Below are positions 13,101-25,100 of a DNA stretch of 64,000 nucleotides, one piece after another. The notes beneath the pieces were generated by a model. That model worked only from the letters and a program-made list of their open reading frames with translations, ran no database searches and was not told where the DNA came from. The position numbers and the translations under genes were made by a program. The stretch lies in NCBI RefSeq assembly GCF_905475395.1, contig NC_058338.1:45543935-45607934 (forward strand), in the 5' to 3' direction. Position 1 is the stretch's first letter; every line of letters starts with the position of its first letter. The DNA is from Chrysoperla carnea (Eukaryota > Arthropoda > Insecta > Neuroptera > Chrysopidae).

Positions 13101-16100
13101 CTATAGTAAAATACAAGAAGCATTAGAGACAATGCGTGGTGTTGCTGTATTAATAAATGAACGAAAACGTCGCATGGAAAGTTTAGAAAAATTAGCGGCA
13201 TGGCAACAACGCGTTGAAGGATGGGAAGGTGAAGATTTAATTGAAGTTAGTACACAGCTAATACATCAAGGTGATGTTATACGAGTGACGACAGGCATGT
13301 GGACAAATAATATTACATTATTTTTATTTGATCATCAAATTGTTTATTGTAAAAAGGTTTGTGAAAAATTATTTATTTTTCTATTTTCTCTCTTGAAAAA
13401 TTTAAAAAAACTAATGAACCTTGCAAGTGAAACGAAACAAATCAATAAAGCATGTTTAACGATGCAAATGATTAGAGAACGTAGTCTATAAATGAATGTA
13501 TCGAGTATGTTCAACAAGAATTAATAATCTATTTTCGTATTATTGTCTTTTATTAGCATGGAACTAACTAACTTTCTCGCAATATTTAATAGAAAACTGT
13601 GCGAAAATAAGGGAATCATTTGATAATTTGTCTTTGTTGTACCTAGAGGAGTTAATGTGAACCTACAGAGCCAAGATAATTTTTTCAAGCTTCTCTAAAG
13701 CAGATCATCAGACGGATAAACCCAAACAGACAAACTACGCGCAAACAAACGGTTGGAAATTAGTCCGACATGAGAGTACTTATCTTGCATGAGTAAAGAA
13801 AAAGTATTATTGCATTACATAATTTTTTTTCAATAACTAAGGCATAATGTTGATCAAACTTCACTTGGATTATACTTAAACATTTTTCCCATATGAATTT
13901 ATTTCAACCCCGATTTCATCCATGTGTGATATTCATTTTATCCACGCCCTTTTAATGTTATTTTTCATTTGTTTTCTAAATATAGCTTTGAATATATTCC
14001 TTTTTATTTCCAAATAGAAAGTTCTAGTACCTTCTGACAATTTTTTATCAATAATAGTAAATTGCGGATATGTTTGTTTTAGAATCGAGTTTCCCAAATT
14101 AGAAAAGTTTATTATCTCTACTACTTTGGTTGTAGGCAAAGTAAAACATTTTAGGTAATAATGTTATGTAAAGGTTGTTCCAATAAGAACGTCGGTTTTT
14201 AGTTTTAAACAAAACATGTATGTTTGTGGCATAGGCTTAAAATATTTATTGAATAATGAAGTGCACATCATAAGATTATGAATGGAATAAGGCATCTGAC
14301 AAATGACCGCCGCGGCTTTGCTGGCACAGGCATACTCTTTTCGTAAAATTTTCAGTAATATAGCGTTGAATTTTCTTTTTTAAGGCTTCAATCATTGTGC
14401 GTTTATTCACATAAACTTGTAGCTTGAAAAAAATACAAAGGCGTTAAATCGCTTGATCTGGGCAACCAATGCCGACTTGCAAAACGATAAATAATACGAT
14501 CATTAAATGACTCATGCAGTAATTTAACGGTTTCTCTGACTGTGTGGTATGTTGCACTGTCCTGTTGAAACAACATGCTGGCTTTTCAATCTTTTGTTAA
14601 GATTCGATGCATAGTGGTTATGAAAACACTAATTTTTCTGAGCTCTATGCCGAATTGATCTGTTGCAATATTTTGAGTAGAGCGACCAAGACGAGCGCGT
14701 GTTTCTGTTTTATCGTCATTTACAGACTTAGTTTCTGCTCATAGTGGCTTCATTTTGAGAATTTCGATGGCCATAATTGTACGCATTTTGCGAACTGTGG
14801 CTGCGAAATATTCAATTGTTGCACTCCATTTTACTTAACCTTCAGCTGTCAACTAACGAACGGCTAATTCTTTTTTAATATCAAATGATGACTGTTAATG
14901 GCGTACAATTCAAAACCGACGTTCTTATTGGAAGACCCATTATAAATCTATAATTCTATTGATGAAAAATCTAGCTACGATCTCTAATCATTAATAAAAT
15001 GATATAAAATATTAATTAACAAAAGGTTTTTTTTTTATCAAAAAGCTGGCTAAAATGATTTTCCTGATAAATCTTGGCTTAGCTATGAATAAAATTCCCC
15101 TTTTAATAATAGCATGTAAGTGTCAATATGTTTCTTTAAAATTAATCGTTTTGTTTGAATAATGTGCATTTTATAATATATGTATTTTAAATCTACGACT
15201 CAAGACATCTGGATAACTGCTCCATATTTACAATTCTCCAGAATTTTTCGAACTAAAATCAACTGTCTTATACCAAACTATTATATTACTTAGTATATAT
15301 TATAAACATTGTTTATAGGATTTATTAAAACGGAACACATACGTGTATAAAGGCAGAATTTGTTTGGATACGAGCGAAATAATAGATGTTCCCGATGGAA
15401 AAGGTAAATATCAAAATTATACTATTTAATGCTTTGAGCATGATTTTTTTCTAGAATTTGAATGATTGATGTTGAATGTCATTTCGATTTACGATAGTTT
15501 TAAATGTGAGCTAAATGTATGATGTGTTGAAAATCCCGCAAACTAATAAGACAGTGACTTGGGATCAAAAATTATTATTTTAAAATACTAAAAAGAAATA
15601 AATTTGCTTTATACCCAAGAGGATGAGACAACCCGTATTATTGAAAAAGTTGATGTTAATTTTTAAATTTCGTTGATTACGAATCCGAAGTCCAAGTTCG
15701 TTATCACATGCCTAACATGGCATATATAATAGGGATACAATTCTTAAGGTGAATTAATTTTTTAGAATAAAGGCACAGTAAATGGATTAATAAAAAAATC
15801 GAGAGCTACCAACAACACACTGACACGTAGCGCTTTAATTCTGACAAGATTATGCTACACAGTATGCATGTCTCATAATAGCGTCTCGCCAACTATAAAC
15901 ATCATTGACGGTTCTTCTTGTAAAATACAAGTACATCGTATATTTCGGATCTATATGAATCAAACACGGAATACAATCCAATAGGGAATATTCATGTATT
16001 TTTTTTATATTTTTAATTCATTGTTTACACCGTTATAACAAAGTAAAAAATATAAATACTGCTTAAAAATGCTGTATTTAAGTGTAAAAAAATATTTAAA

Positions 16101-18816
16101 ATACATTATAATTTTGAGATATTTAAAAGCAGTTTTTTGGCGCTCTCTGTTGATGACGTATAAGTACGTGATCTGTCAATTTTTGACAGTTCAATGTATA
16201 ATTTACACTTTAAAAAAATGAATTTACAACACAGAATTTACACGCGTTATTATTAAGTTTTCTAATAAAAAGTCATAGAATAGTATAATTTAATGAAATA
16301 CCATATAAAATGTAAATAATTAATATCATACAGTATGTCAACAAATTTGACAAGCCCGTACTTTGATGTCACGTCCGTATAAAAATTTAAATTTCCGTTT
16401 TAGAAATTTTTAAATGCCCTCACTGAATTTGTACTTTTATTAATTAATTTTAAGTAATTACAAGGATATTAATAACTAAAATAATGGTTTAGTTGAAATG
16501 TCCAGTCATTAAAGTAACAGAAGAAAAATATTTGAACCAAATTTAAATTTCATGAATATTCCCTATTTGAAATTTTTTTAAACCAAAAAGTTGATACTTT
16601 TTTGTGTTTAAAAACAAAACTATGTCTTTACTTTTCTTATTTCATGTTAAAAGTTGATGATCGCAAATTTTAAACAAAGGACACCGTAATAAATTTTAAT
16701 TGGGATCAAAGTACATGTTCAAAAATTTTTACCAGGACATTGGCATTTTCTGTATATCTATCTATGTACCAGATATATTTGGTACAATTGGTTTCTGTAC
16801 AATTGTATGGCATTTTCTATGTATCTATCTATGTACAAGATATACTTGGTGGTTGAGAAATAAGTGGTTGTGAAATAAGAGTGCCACCAAAAATATCTGA
16901 TATAAAGAGTTTTTATTGAACGTAAGATACATATAAATACGTCTATCAATTCGATGAATAGTATCTCGACAACGGTGAGCCTATAAACAACTTACAATTT
17001 ATATCAGCTACTCAAAATAATGCTATACTAGTTTTAAGAGGTAGAATTCAATGATTCACAAGTTGGAAGAGTCACTTATTACGTACGAAATTGCCTACGA
17101 AGAAGTAAAATTATTCTTTTTTATATTTTATTTTAAATCAAATTATTCAAAAATATTTGAAATAAAATTGCTTACTAATTTGATTAAAATCACCAAGTAA
17201 CTGTAACAAAAATAATCGAAGATTGTTAACTGGGAAACTTTGCAAAAAATCTAATACTATTTACCATTGCATGAAGAATGAGAGAGATAATAAAAAGTTT
17301 GTGCTATTTGCTAATGAAAATACTAATCAAATTAATCGTTGTTTTTAATGGCCGTTATTTTTTTTTTCTTGACAAAAGGATTAATTTCAGAACCTCAGGT
17401 TGGAGTTACTGTTAAGCATGGTTTAAAAATCTATAGTTGTGTGCGCGATAAATGGTTATTATTTTGTTGTCGTTCCGCTGCCGAAAAGGAATGTTGGCTG
17501 TCAGCGTTAGCTGAAGAACGTCGTTTAGTTGCAAGAGATCGTTTAGAAGGTTTAGATTTTCCACCAGCTGCGCGTCAATTAGCACGCATGGCTGCTAGAT
17601 CACATCGACAGCCACCACATAAACCACGAAGTAGGTTATCAAAATTTTTTTTAAATAAATAAAATATGCGATTCTGGCGAAATAAACAAATATAAAAGCA
17701 AAATTAAAGCAATCAATTTCGTGGCTAATTTACATTTTAACTACCAGAGCCGAGTTGTAATCATTACCAGGAAATCAGCAGGTCCAGGGTTCGAGTCTTG
17801 GTGCTGATGTGTAATGTTTTCATTTTTACTTTACCGTAATTTCGTAAATGAAATACTCTGAATAAAGTTACTATCATTTTAACCTAGGCAAAGTTATTAG
17901 CCAGCTAAAAATTTAGATTTAGCTAATTTTTAGTATGTTGCTAGATGCTAATCCTTAATTATCACACAATATTCAAGAATTTTAAGGGATGTAGTGAGTG
18001 GGCGAAAATCAATGTTCAACAATACCTTTTTTATAAAGCTTCCAGAATTATTAAAAAAATAGTACCCATAAAATTTTTCTTTACTACATTTTTTTAGAAT
18101 GACACTACTTTAAACCAGGGGTGTACTCAGAAATAATTTGAGAGGGGGTGATCCGTTAAATTTTTTAACGTATAACGCAGCTAACGTATATATTTTTTTA
18201 CCATTTTACATAATGCTATATGTAGATGATTGTTAATCTTATGCTAACTTTTCAAATCAGCAAAAACCAGCTGTACTGTCCAGTCTTCTAGTTTATAAAA
18301 TAGCTATCAAAAATCAATAGGATGATCATAGATGCCGAAACAACTATTTTGATGTACTTATCTATGTATTCAAAGCTATGTACGCGTCAGAAAGTCTGCG
18401 GCTTCAGATTTTTACTACATTCGTCTGGCTTTCGAAAAAAGCTTGGCACAAATTGTTCCAGCTCGTCCCCACTCACTATATTCTTTTAATATCGTGAATC
18501 AATTCAAGAATCAGGTTTTGCACACCAAAAACTATCTTAATTTTCAGCTGCTAGATTCTGACATTAGACCAACTAGATTCTGACAAATTTAATACAAAAA
18601 TAAAAATTGTTTACAGAATATGATGTATATAATAGTATGTTCTAATCACTTAATTTTCTTGCAGATGACAAATCATATAAACGTGATTCTGCGTACATGG
18701 GATCGTCACTTCAATTAAATACAACTAGTCATAACTCACTTGGTCGCAAAGTTGGTACATGGTTTACATTTGGGGGTAGCAAAAAAGGACGACATCATCA
18801 TCACGCTCCGTCATGA
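7142..18816 (+). CDS. Rho guanine-nucleotide exchange factor, collybistin/Asef family (5'-partial)
   Basis: Seven exons: 7142-7451, 10744-11066, 11146-11517, 12865-13356, 15319-15403, 17391-17630 and 18665-18816 (stop TGA). They sum to 658 codons. Order in the 657 visible residues: a Ser/Arg-rich N-terminal part with an acidic stretch, an SH3 domain at about 156-213 (AEAVWDH, DKDWWWG, WFPAAFVR), a DH domain at about 252-438 (ELVHTERDFV, LTPVQRICKYPLQL) and a PH domain at about 440-590. The tail ends in a basic, His-rich segment after VGTWFTFGG. SH3 before DH-PH, and the DWWWG signature, match ARHGEF4, ARHGEF9 and SPATA13. Such proteins load GTP onto Rac or Cdc42 and SH3 can autoinhibit the DH domain. 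The first visible exon begins at an acceptor, so the start codon lies upstream, possibly outside the window. Introns 1, 4 and 5 are long and hold transposons. Family is firm; the exact orthologue (Drosophila RhoGEF3 is my best guess) is not proved. Confidence 0.93.
7612..7840 (+). repeat. Truncated copy of the ~550-bp interspersed family
   Basis: Carries the family's left end: CCCAAGTTTGTAGCGCTTA, AAATTTTGGTATAGGT, TTCCATTTCCGGTTGTCCGT and AAGAGATATCGAGTTGAAA. It faces the full-length copy at 8098-8645, so the pair is head to head in intron 1 of the RhoGEF gene. Confidence 0.65.
8098..8645 (-). repeat. Full-length copy of the ~550-bp interspersed family
   Basis: This is the clearest complete copy, read on the minus strand from ATACCATGTATATTATATAT near 8645 to the AACAATTGTTTG end near 8098. 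It contains the blocks TTAGTCCATTTTCGGTTATC, CTCAGGACGTAAAAAGTGAG, GGGTCCGTAGGACCCATCTT and AAACATCACTGTTTACCC. There is no long open frame. Related copies lie at 4680, 7612, 27400, 28685, 36311, 43657, 46820 and 58376. Confidence 0.75.
10281..10600. mobile_element. Short inverted-repeat element in RhoGEF intron 1
   Basis: The ends are imperfect inverted repeats: ATAGGCAGGGCCAGATT at 10282 and AATCCAGTCCTGCCTAT at 10583-10599. Just inside are GGGGCCCTGGGT on the left and AGCCCTCAGAACACTCAGGG on the right. No coding sequence is seen. It ends only ~140 bp before the SH3-containing exon. Confidence 0.55.
11910..12335. repeat. Spaced inverted repeat, ~75-bp arms
   Basis: The left arm (about 11910-11983, with TTTGTCTAAACTTATTAGTA and CATTGTCCGCTTCCGACTTT) is mirrored by the right arm (about 12256-12330, with AAAGTCAGAAGCGGACAATG and AAAGTTCAGACAAAAGTGG). 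A GGAGGGTGACT piece at 12036 is mirrored by AGTCACCCTCC at 12327. It lies in RhoGEF intron 3 and probably represents two opposed or one foldback transposon. Confidence 0.6.
12591..12663. mobile_element. Miniature hairpin element
   Basis: The arms GGGTGGGCCAAAAGTCGCTA (from 12591) and TAGTGACTTATGACCCACC (to 12663) fold over a loop of about 24 bases. The whole is about 73 bp. The GGGTGGGCCAAAAGT end resembles ends of Tc1/mariner-type elements, so this is likely a minimal internally deleted derivative. Confidence 0.6.
14174..14937 (-). pseudogene. Decayed Tc1/mariner-type DNA transposon
   Basis: Both ends carry the inverted repeat TTCCAATAAGAACGTCGGTT (14178-14199 and, inverted, 14912-14933). 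On the minus strand, about 14410-14585 translates into a DDE-transposase segment with FQQDSATYHT and, 36 residues after that Asp, SSDLTPLYFF. These are the second and third catalytic-motif regions of IS630/Tc1/mariner transposases. A stop codon follows shortly after, the usual Asp in DLTPLDFF is Tyr, and only about 760 bp remain. The element is therefore a non-coding fossil in RhoGEF intron 4. Confidence 0.8.
15980..16567. mobile_element. 588-bp terminal-inverted-repeat element
   Basis: Exact 17-base terminal inverted repeats: AATAGGGAATATTCATG at 15980-15996 and its complement at 16551-16567. The interior is AT-rich and has no open frame of note. It is a non-autonomous DNA transposon candidate in RhoGEF intron 5. 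Confidence 0.6.
16735..16848 (+). repeat. Local direct duplication
   Basis: The unit TGGCATTTTCTATGTATCTA followed by TCTATGTAC(A/C)AGATATA occurs at about 16740-16775 and 16808-16843, with a TTTCTGTACAATTG spacer. It is a simple local duplication within intron 5 of the RhoGEF gene. Confidence 0.5.
17745..17815 (+). repeat. tRNA-like fragment (possible SINE head)
   Basis: An AGGGTTCGAGTCTTGG block at about 17790 matches the B box of RNA polymerase III promoters, and a GCCGAGTTGTAATCA block lies upstream. I could not fold a full cloverleaf with a clear anticodon arm, so a tRNA-derived SINE remnant or chance match is more likely than a functional tRNA. Confidence 0.25.
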
Positions 18817-19137
18817 GACCCAACTACCTTGCTGTAACCAGCAGCTTAAGTTGTACTGTACTTTTATTTGTTTTTTGTATTCAGTACAACTAGAAGTTAT
18901 TCATCTCTTTCAAATACATGTCATTAAATATTTAAGAAACCATAAATGTAGAAAACACATATTTATAAGATAAAAAAATTCTATTGAATCTTTTTGTGAC
19001 GATCAAACACCCTTCAATTCTAGAAAAGAACAAAATGACTTTCGATGTATAATTAAACTCAATTTAATCAACTGAAATTTCCTTTTTTTGTTTGTTTGAA
19101 AGTTAGACATCTTACTTTTGAGGAGTATCTAAATAAA
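18817..19137 (+). terminator. RhoGEF 3' UTR and candidate poly(A) signal
   Basis: After the RhoGEF stop at 18816 the first canonical AATAAA is at 19132-19137. It is the simplest candidate for 3' end formation, although later signals cannot be excluded. Confidence 0.4.
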
Positions 19138-22100
19138 TAGCTTTAAATTGGGTTAAGACTTTGCCAGAACTATTTTGCCTTGAAGACAAGCACAATAACT
19201 ACCTCCATGCCAAATTTCAATCCATGTGATATAGTTACCAAACAAAATATGGTTTTAGATAACAAAAGGTGCATTTTATTTTAAACTTTTCAAAGTTGAA
19301 ATACTTGCACACAGAACAGAATACGTGTAAACTAGCCTCAAACTTTGTGTCTTTAAAAAATGTTTTCAAAACTTAATTTTCTCAATTTTGGTCTAACTTT
19401 CAACAATAGGGTATTTGCCAGTTTGATAATAAATTTTTATGAAGTGGAAAACCAAAATCTAAAGATTTTTTTCGCAAAAATATGTGGTTCATCTAATTTT
19501 TATTTTATTTTTTTTCAAATAATTAAGTTCTCGCAAACAATAACATAATTCTTATGTTTTGTAAATATACAACTGTCATATTTTAAAAATTTTATATACA
19601 AAAACTAGCTACTAGACAGGCGTTATTCTACTCTTTACGGTAGGTGTCGCTGTGAGTTTAATTTTTGACGCTACTAAAAAGGTCTACCCAGGCTAGATCA
19701 ACCCAACTTAAGTAGCGTTAGATTAGTACGAATAAAATACACGCTTTACTCCTCAAATAGGCCAGCGACGTTTTGCTTTATCATATTAGAAATTTTAAGT
19801 ACTATTTTATATCTACAAGTGATTTTATTAAAGCAAAAAGAGTTTTAATATTGTATTACTAAAAATTTTGAGACAGTTTTCAAAAAAAAAAAAAAAAAAA
19901 GTGGAAAATACCCTATTTTTACAAACGAACACAATAAATCAAACATAATTTTAAAATATCTAAACTTTTAAATAAATTTCAATATATCAGTGTTTCTAAT
20001 ACACGCACAATTTTTTCTAAATAGCACAAATTTTTAATACCAATATTTAAAAAAGAAAAAAAAAGAAACATTTTACTTATTTATGTGTTGGTTTGAAACT
20101 ATTAAATTTGCACAGGGTATATTTATAAAGAAAAAAACAAAAATAATATTGGAAAAAATGAATTTTCAAATTCATTTCTCCAAATTTTAGTGTACATAAT
20201 AAAAACATATGAGGAAAGCTCTAGTATACTCATCTTTTTTATAAATTTTATTGTTATTGTTTTAAAACTCAACAAAATAATTTAAAAGTATTTAAAAAGA
20301 CGAAGTAGAAAATTACGAAAAAAAAAAACAAACATCAAATAATTATAAATGATGCTATTATTACTATATACAAAAAAGACTATACAATATTTCTTGTTCA
20401 ATCCAGTTTTTCAATAGGAAATAATATGGGTATTTAATGGGATCGTGTTTATTCGTCTGATTTTTGTTAGCCCAATAATGGCGCGGTTTTTATATCGTTC
20501 CACATTACTTGACTTCTAACTCATATTCCCAAAAACTACACGAGACTTTACATGAAGAACATTATGTTTTCAATCAAACTGTTAAGGTATCGTTCCTATG
20601 CGACGATAATTGTGATTCAAGTCATTCTATCAACTTTCGAGTCAATTTATCAACTTCCAATACTCTCGTATCACCTGCTCGAGCATTAAATAGGAGATGA
20701 ATTATCATTCGTCTAATTCGTGGTCAATTTAAACCTGCAATACTGTACTTTACATTGAAAAGAGACACTTTTTTAGATACAATGAAGTTATTTCTAATAA
20801 TGTATTGCTGGTATTTCATATTATAAATGCCTGTTCCGTTAAAGGCCCTATTAGTGACATCAAATGACTCATAAACTTGTTAGAGAAATGGTTTCGCTCT
20901 TTTTGGTAGTCTCATCGAAATCATATCTGGCGTTAGATCGCAAACGCTCATTTGGAAAGTATTTCATTAATGTACTCCGTCTCCATTTATATTCTGCAGT
21001 TATAAAGGAAAAACTTTTTAATAAAGATATAAATTGTTAGATTTTCCCACAAAAGAGGCTATACTAAACAGGAAATGTTTTAAACAGAGGCATGTCAACC
21101 AATTAGAAAGCAATCGCATTAAGAGGATACATTTTTATTTTAAGGCATACCGATTATATAATTATTTTCACGTCAAACAATTTTTCCAACAAAAAACTTA
21201 TTATGTTCGCTTTAAGTTAAGAAAAATTCAAAATAAAATGGGTGCATAAAAATAAATGAACAACGAATGAAATTCAATGAGTTTCATCGCCTGTTCTTAT
21301 AAAGACCAATTTTCAATAATTTTTAATGTTCAGAAACAATTTCAGACATTACATACAGACAAATGAGCCGAAACTTCGGGCGTGTTGAGACGAAATACGA
21401 TATTTCTAAAAATAATCAAATATTCAAATCACTACGGCTAGCGTACCGCCTTTTGTTTAACGCGTTTGATCAGGCCTCATCGTATTCATTACGTACATAT
21501 TTATTTATATGAAATGAAAAATCCGAAAAGTGGGGTAATGGATTTAAGCTTCAGAAACAGGATGCATTGAAAAATATACCGCTGTAAGAAAACTTTCTCC
21601 AATTAACTTTAAACCGATTCAAAAAGGTTATATTACTTTTTGTATTTGTATTTTAAGTAATTTTGCGTATAAATAAATACAATTTTCCCTAATAACTTAA
21701 TAATATTTTGTAATTGAACAAACTGGTCTCGTTTAAATGTTAATAAAAGACTTTTTTTAAATACCATTATGCATATCCGATAATTTAAAACGTATGTTTT
21801 AAGGAAAATTTCCACAAAAAATAATTCTATACAAATATATATATAAAATATAACACTGAAATAAAAAATATTAATATTTTATATATTCGACAAGTTTTAA
21901 AACTATGATGCAATAATTAATAATTATTACCACTTCCATGTTTTCAATAAATATTTTTAAAAATAAGCAATAAAATAATACTTTTTTTTTGTTATATCAG
22001 GTAAAAATAATTACAAAAAATGATATTATTCAATGAAATTTGACGAAAAGCAAATTATTTTTTACCAGATAGAGCAAAAATTATTATTAATACCTAGCGG

Positions 22101-25100
22101 TAAGCTATTTGATGTGCACAATTAAAAAACAAATATTATAATCTAAAATCAATTTTTTAAAACTGTAATTAGTGTCAAAATTATTTTTAAAAAATAAGCT
22201 GTTGTAACGTAAAAATAAAGATATAAATTATATATGTAAATTTTAAAATTGACACCCTGTATATAAATAATCACAAAAAATTTAGGCTCATATTCATACT
22301 TATGGATTAATTGGATCCGATAAAAAAATCATATCATTTCTTCTTTATGTCATGTTAGAATTTTTAACAAAGTAATGTAACAAGCGCGTAGAAAATTTTT
22401 TAAAAGAGGCAAAATAAAATTTCCAACAGCATTATTTTTAATTACTAATTGTTACGTTGTAACTTAATTTGTTTCTCTGCATACAAATTCTATACCTTCC
22501 ATTTATGTTGTTACTTGTTATTTCATTTCGGATATTACCCGACTGTCAATTGCCCCTATTGCCTCTCTCTGAATCCGCGCTTGGTGATGATACATAATGC
22601 GTCATAATGAACTCGTGAAAGAGGCATAATTTGAAAGTATTTATTGCTGATATTATTATGAGCTGAAAATGCCGCGACTGTTGGTCTGAAGGAAACTGAT
22701 ATACACCTATATGTTATCAACATTACAATTGATTAGAGACAATTGATGCATATGGCAGTTGATTCGCTGATATGTGGTTCACACACTTCATTGAGGATAA
22801 TTCAATTAAAATAAATTTTTAAAATATTACAATAACTTAGTCTTTTGCAGAAGAATGCAAAAACTTACCAATTCTAGTTGCTAATTTGCTTATGATTACG
22901 TTAGTTATACTGCTAACCGTCCAATCGTCAAGTGTCGTACAAAATAATTGTAATGGAAGCTGAAGGGAGAAGAATGAAAGGGCTTTATCCATTAAAAAAT
23001 CTTAAGAACCGAATCATATTTCTTACCAAAGCAGAATATAGTTGGCATTAAAAGTAAGACTACTCACGTCTATTTATTATCTGATTATTACCAATTCTCT
23101 ACACGCTGAATTATGTCTCTTTGAATCTGGGGAGATCATTATAATGCATCCTGTATTACTTGGAACAGTTGATCTACGATTATGTATATAAGATCCTGAA
23201 TCATGGCGTGTTTATCAATCTTCAATATGATTGGACCAAAATAAAACAATTAAACAAACAAAAAAATTCGTTAAATTCTTAGAAATTACTTATAAAAAAA
23301 AAGTTAGTGTGATAATATATTTTATAAACTTTATCAGTTGTGTTGCCACAGTGATTGTTATCGAAAGTTTTAAGAAAAATAAAAAGTATATTTGTATTAA
23401 GCAATTTAGAGCATACTGTTTACAATGAATGTAAAATTAATTGTTCATTGTAAACGAGGCTTCATTATAATATAATAATATTTGTAGTCAAAAAACAAGT
23501 CTAGCATTTTATCACTACATTTTAAAAATGAAAAAATTAAATGTTTTTATACAGTCTTATCAAACAAGTTTTAATTTTTCGGTAGCTTGTTCCTTAAAAA
23601 AAATTTGTTTTTAAAAACTGTAATCCTACAAAATGAGGAACCTTGATACTACAGTCCATTTAAAATGTATTCTCTATGAGAATTTATATCGATTCCTTTT
23701 TGTTTTACATAAGGCGTTTCAAAGCCTGCTCAAAGCTTTTTATTTGTAGATTTGAGTGTATTTTACTTGTTAACAATGTTTCAATTATTGATGTTGTAAC
23801 CTTTAACCATGGTTCTAATGAATATATTTAGTGGGAACACCATATTGTAGGATTATTCCTAATTAACGAATGTTTAAATGCTCAAAAAATATAATAAATT
23901 CGAAGTGTCAAATAATTAATTTACAGTATGCATACGTATCGAAGTAGAATTTTTTTTAAATTTTGATTCAATGTGTTTTTAACGAAAATTGAGGTTGTCC
24001 AGCAGTAATAACTGATTTAATGCGCATTTGCTTTTATGGGACTCACAAAAATATTCTGTGTCTAACAGAAAATTAAAAAGTGACCACACAAAATCGAATG
24101 CCCAATAAATCACCTATTTCGGCTGAACAAGCTCTGTCTCTTCTATTTGTTTATAAAACTATTCAAAAAATGTTGTGTTGAGAAGCTACTGTTAAAGATA
24201 GTCCAGAGCGATTATGAGTGATTCTAAAACTATTCGATTATCTTGGCTGATCCATTATTAGTAAATTGATTGAGGCTCGTTTTCCCATAAATAATGTTCC
24301 TAAATATATCAACGCTTATTAATTTTTTAAAGTGTTATTGAAATTTTTCTTTAAAAAAGTAATAACAAAATTTAGTTACAGTATAATTTTGGCTAAACTC
24401 TTTCATACTTTATGAATTATTATCGAAAAATAAAATTAATAATCCATGATGTATATCCGTCATGCGTATATGTGTTCATTAATTCTTTAAAATTTATAAA
24501 ATGCTTTTTCAAATCATAGATGCATATTTATGGTGCATTACTAGGCAAACATATACAAGCAAACTTTTGAATGGTTCGATAGGTTTAAATTACTGGCTTT
24601 ACCAGGACCGGAACTTGGCCTGAAGAATCCCCGGAGCAGATCAAAATGTGGAGGTCCATTAAAAAATCACTTTTAATAAAACATAAAGTATAAACAAAGG
24701 GTAGACATTACAATATTTTGTCAATTACTATATTTATTATTCACAATTCATACCAACTTTTAGAAATAGTAATAATAATAATATCGCAAGCTTTTACAAA
24801 TGCTCTTATGGCATTTTGTTACAAACCCAACGTATTACAAAAAGCTTTTTTTCTAGATTTTACATAAACAAATTCATTTATTATTATATTAAAGTCAGAT
24901 GGACAGTGGCGATTTTCAACTTTCGCAGTATTTCCATTTTACTTTCGTAGTAGTGACAGGGACAGTTACACTGGTAATTCTACTCTGTTCCGGTTTCCCC
25001 ACTGTAGTTCCGGCCTTTAAACTATAGTATGTTTTTGCAAATTGCTCTGGTGTAGCTAGGATTAAAGCACTATACCAAATAGAGTCTCACTAATTATTAT

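Noticed and set aside
20509-20700. 63-codon open frame with non-repetitive composition
   Set aside because: Starts at a non-ATG codon, is isolated in gene-poor DNA, and has no splice partners or recognisable motif.
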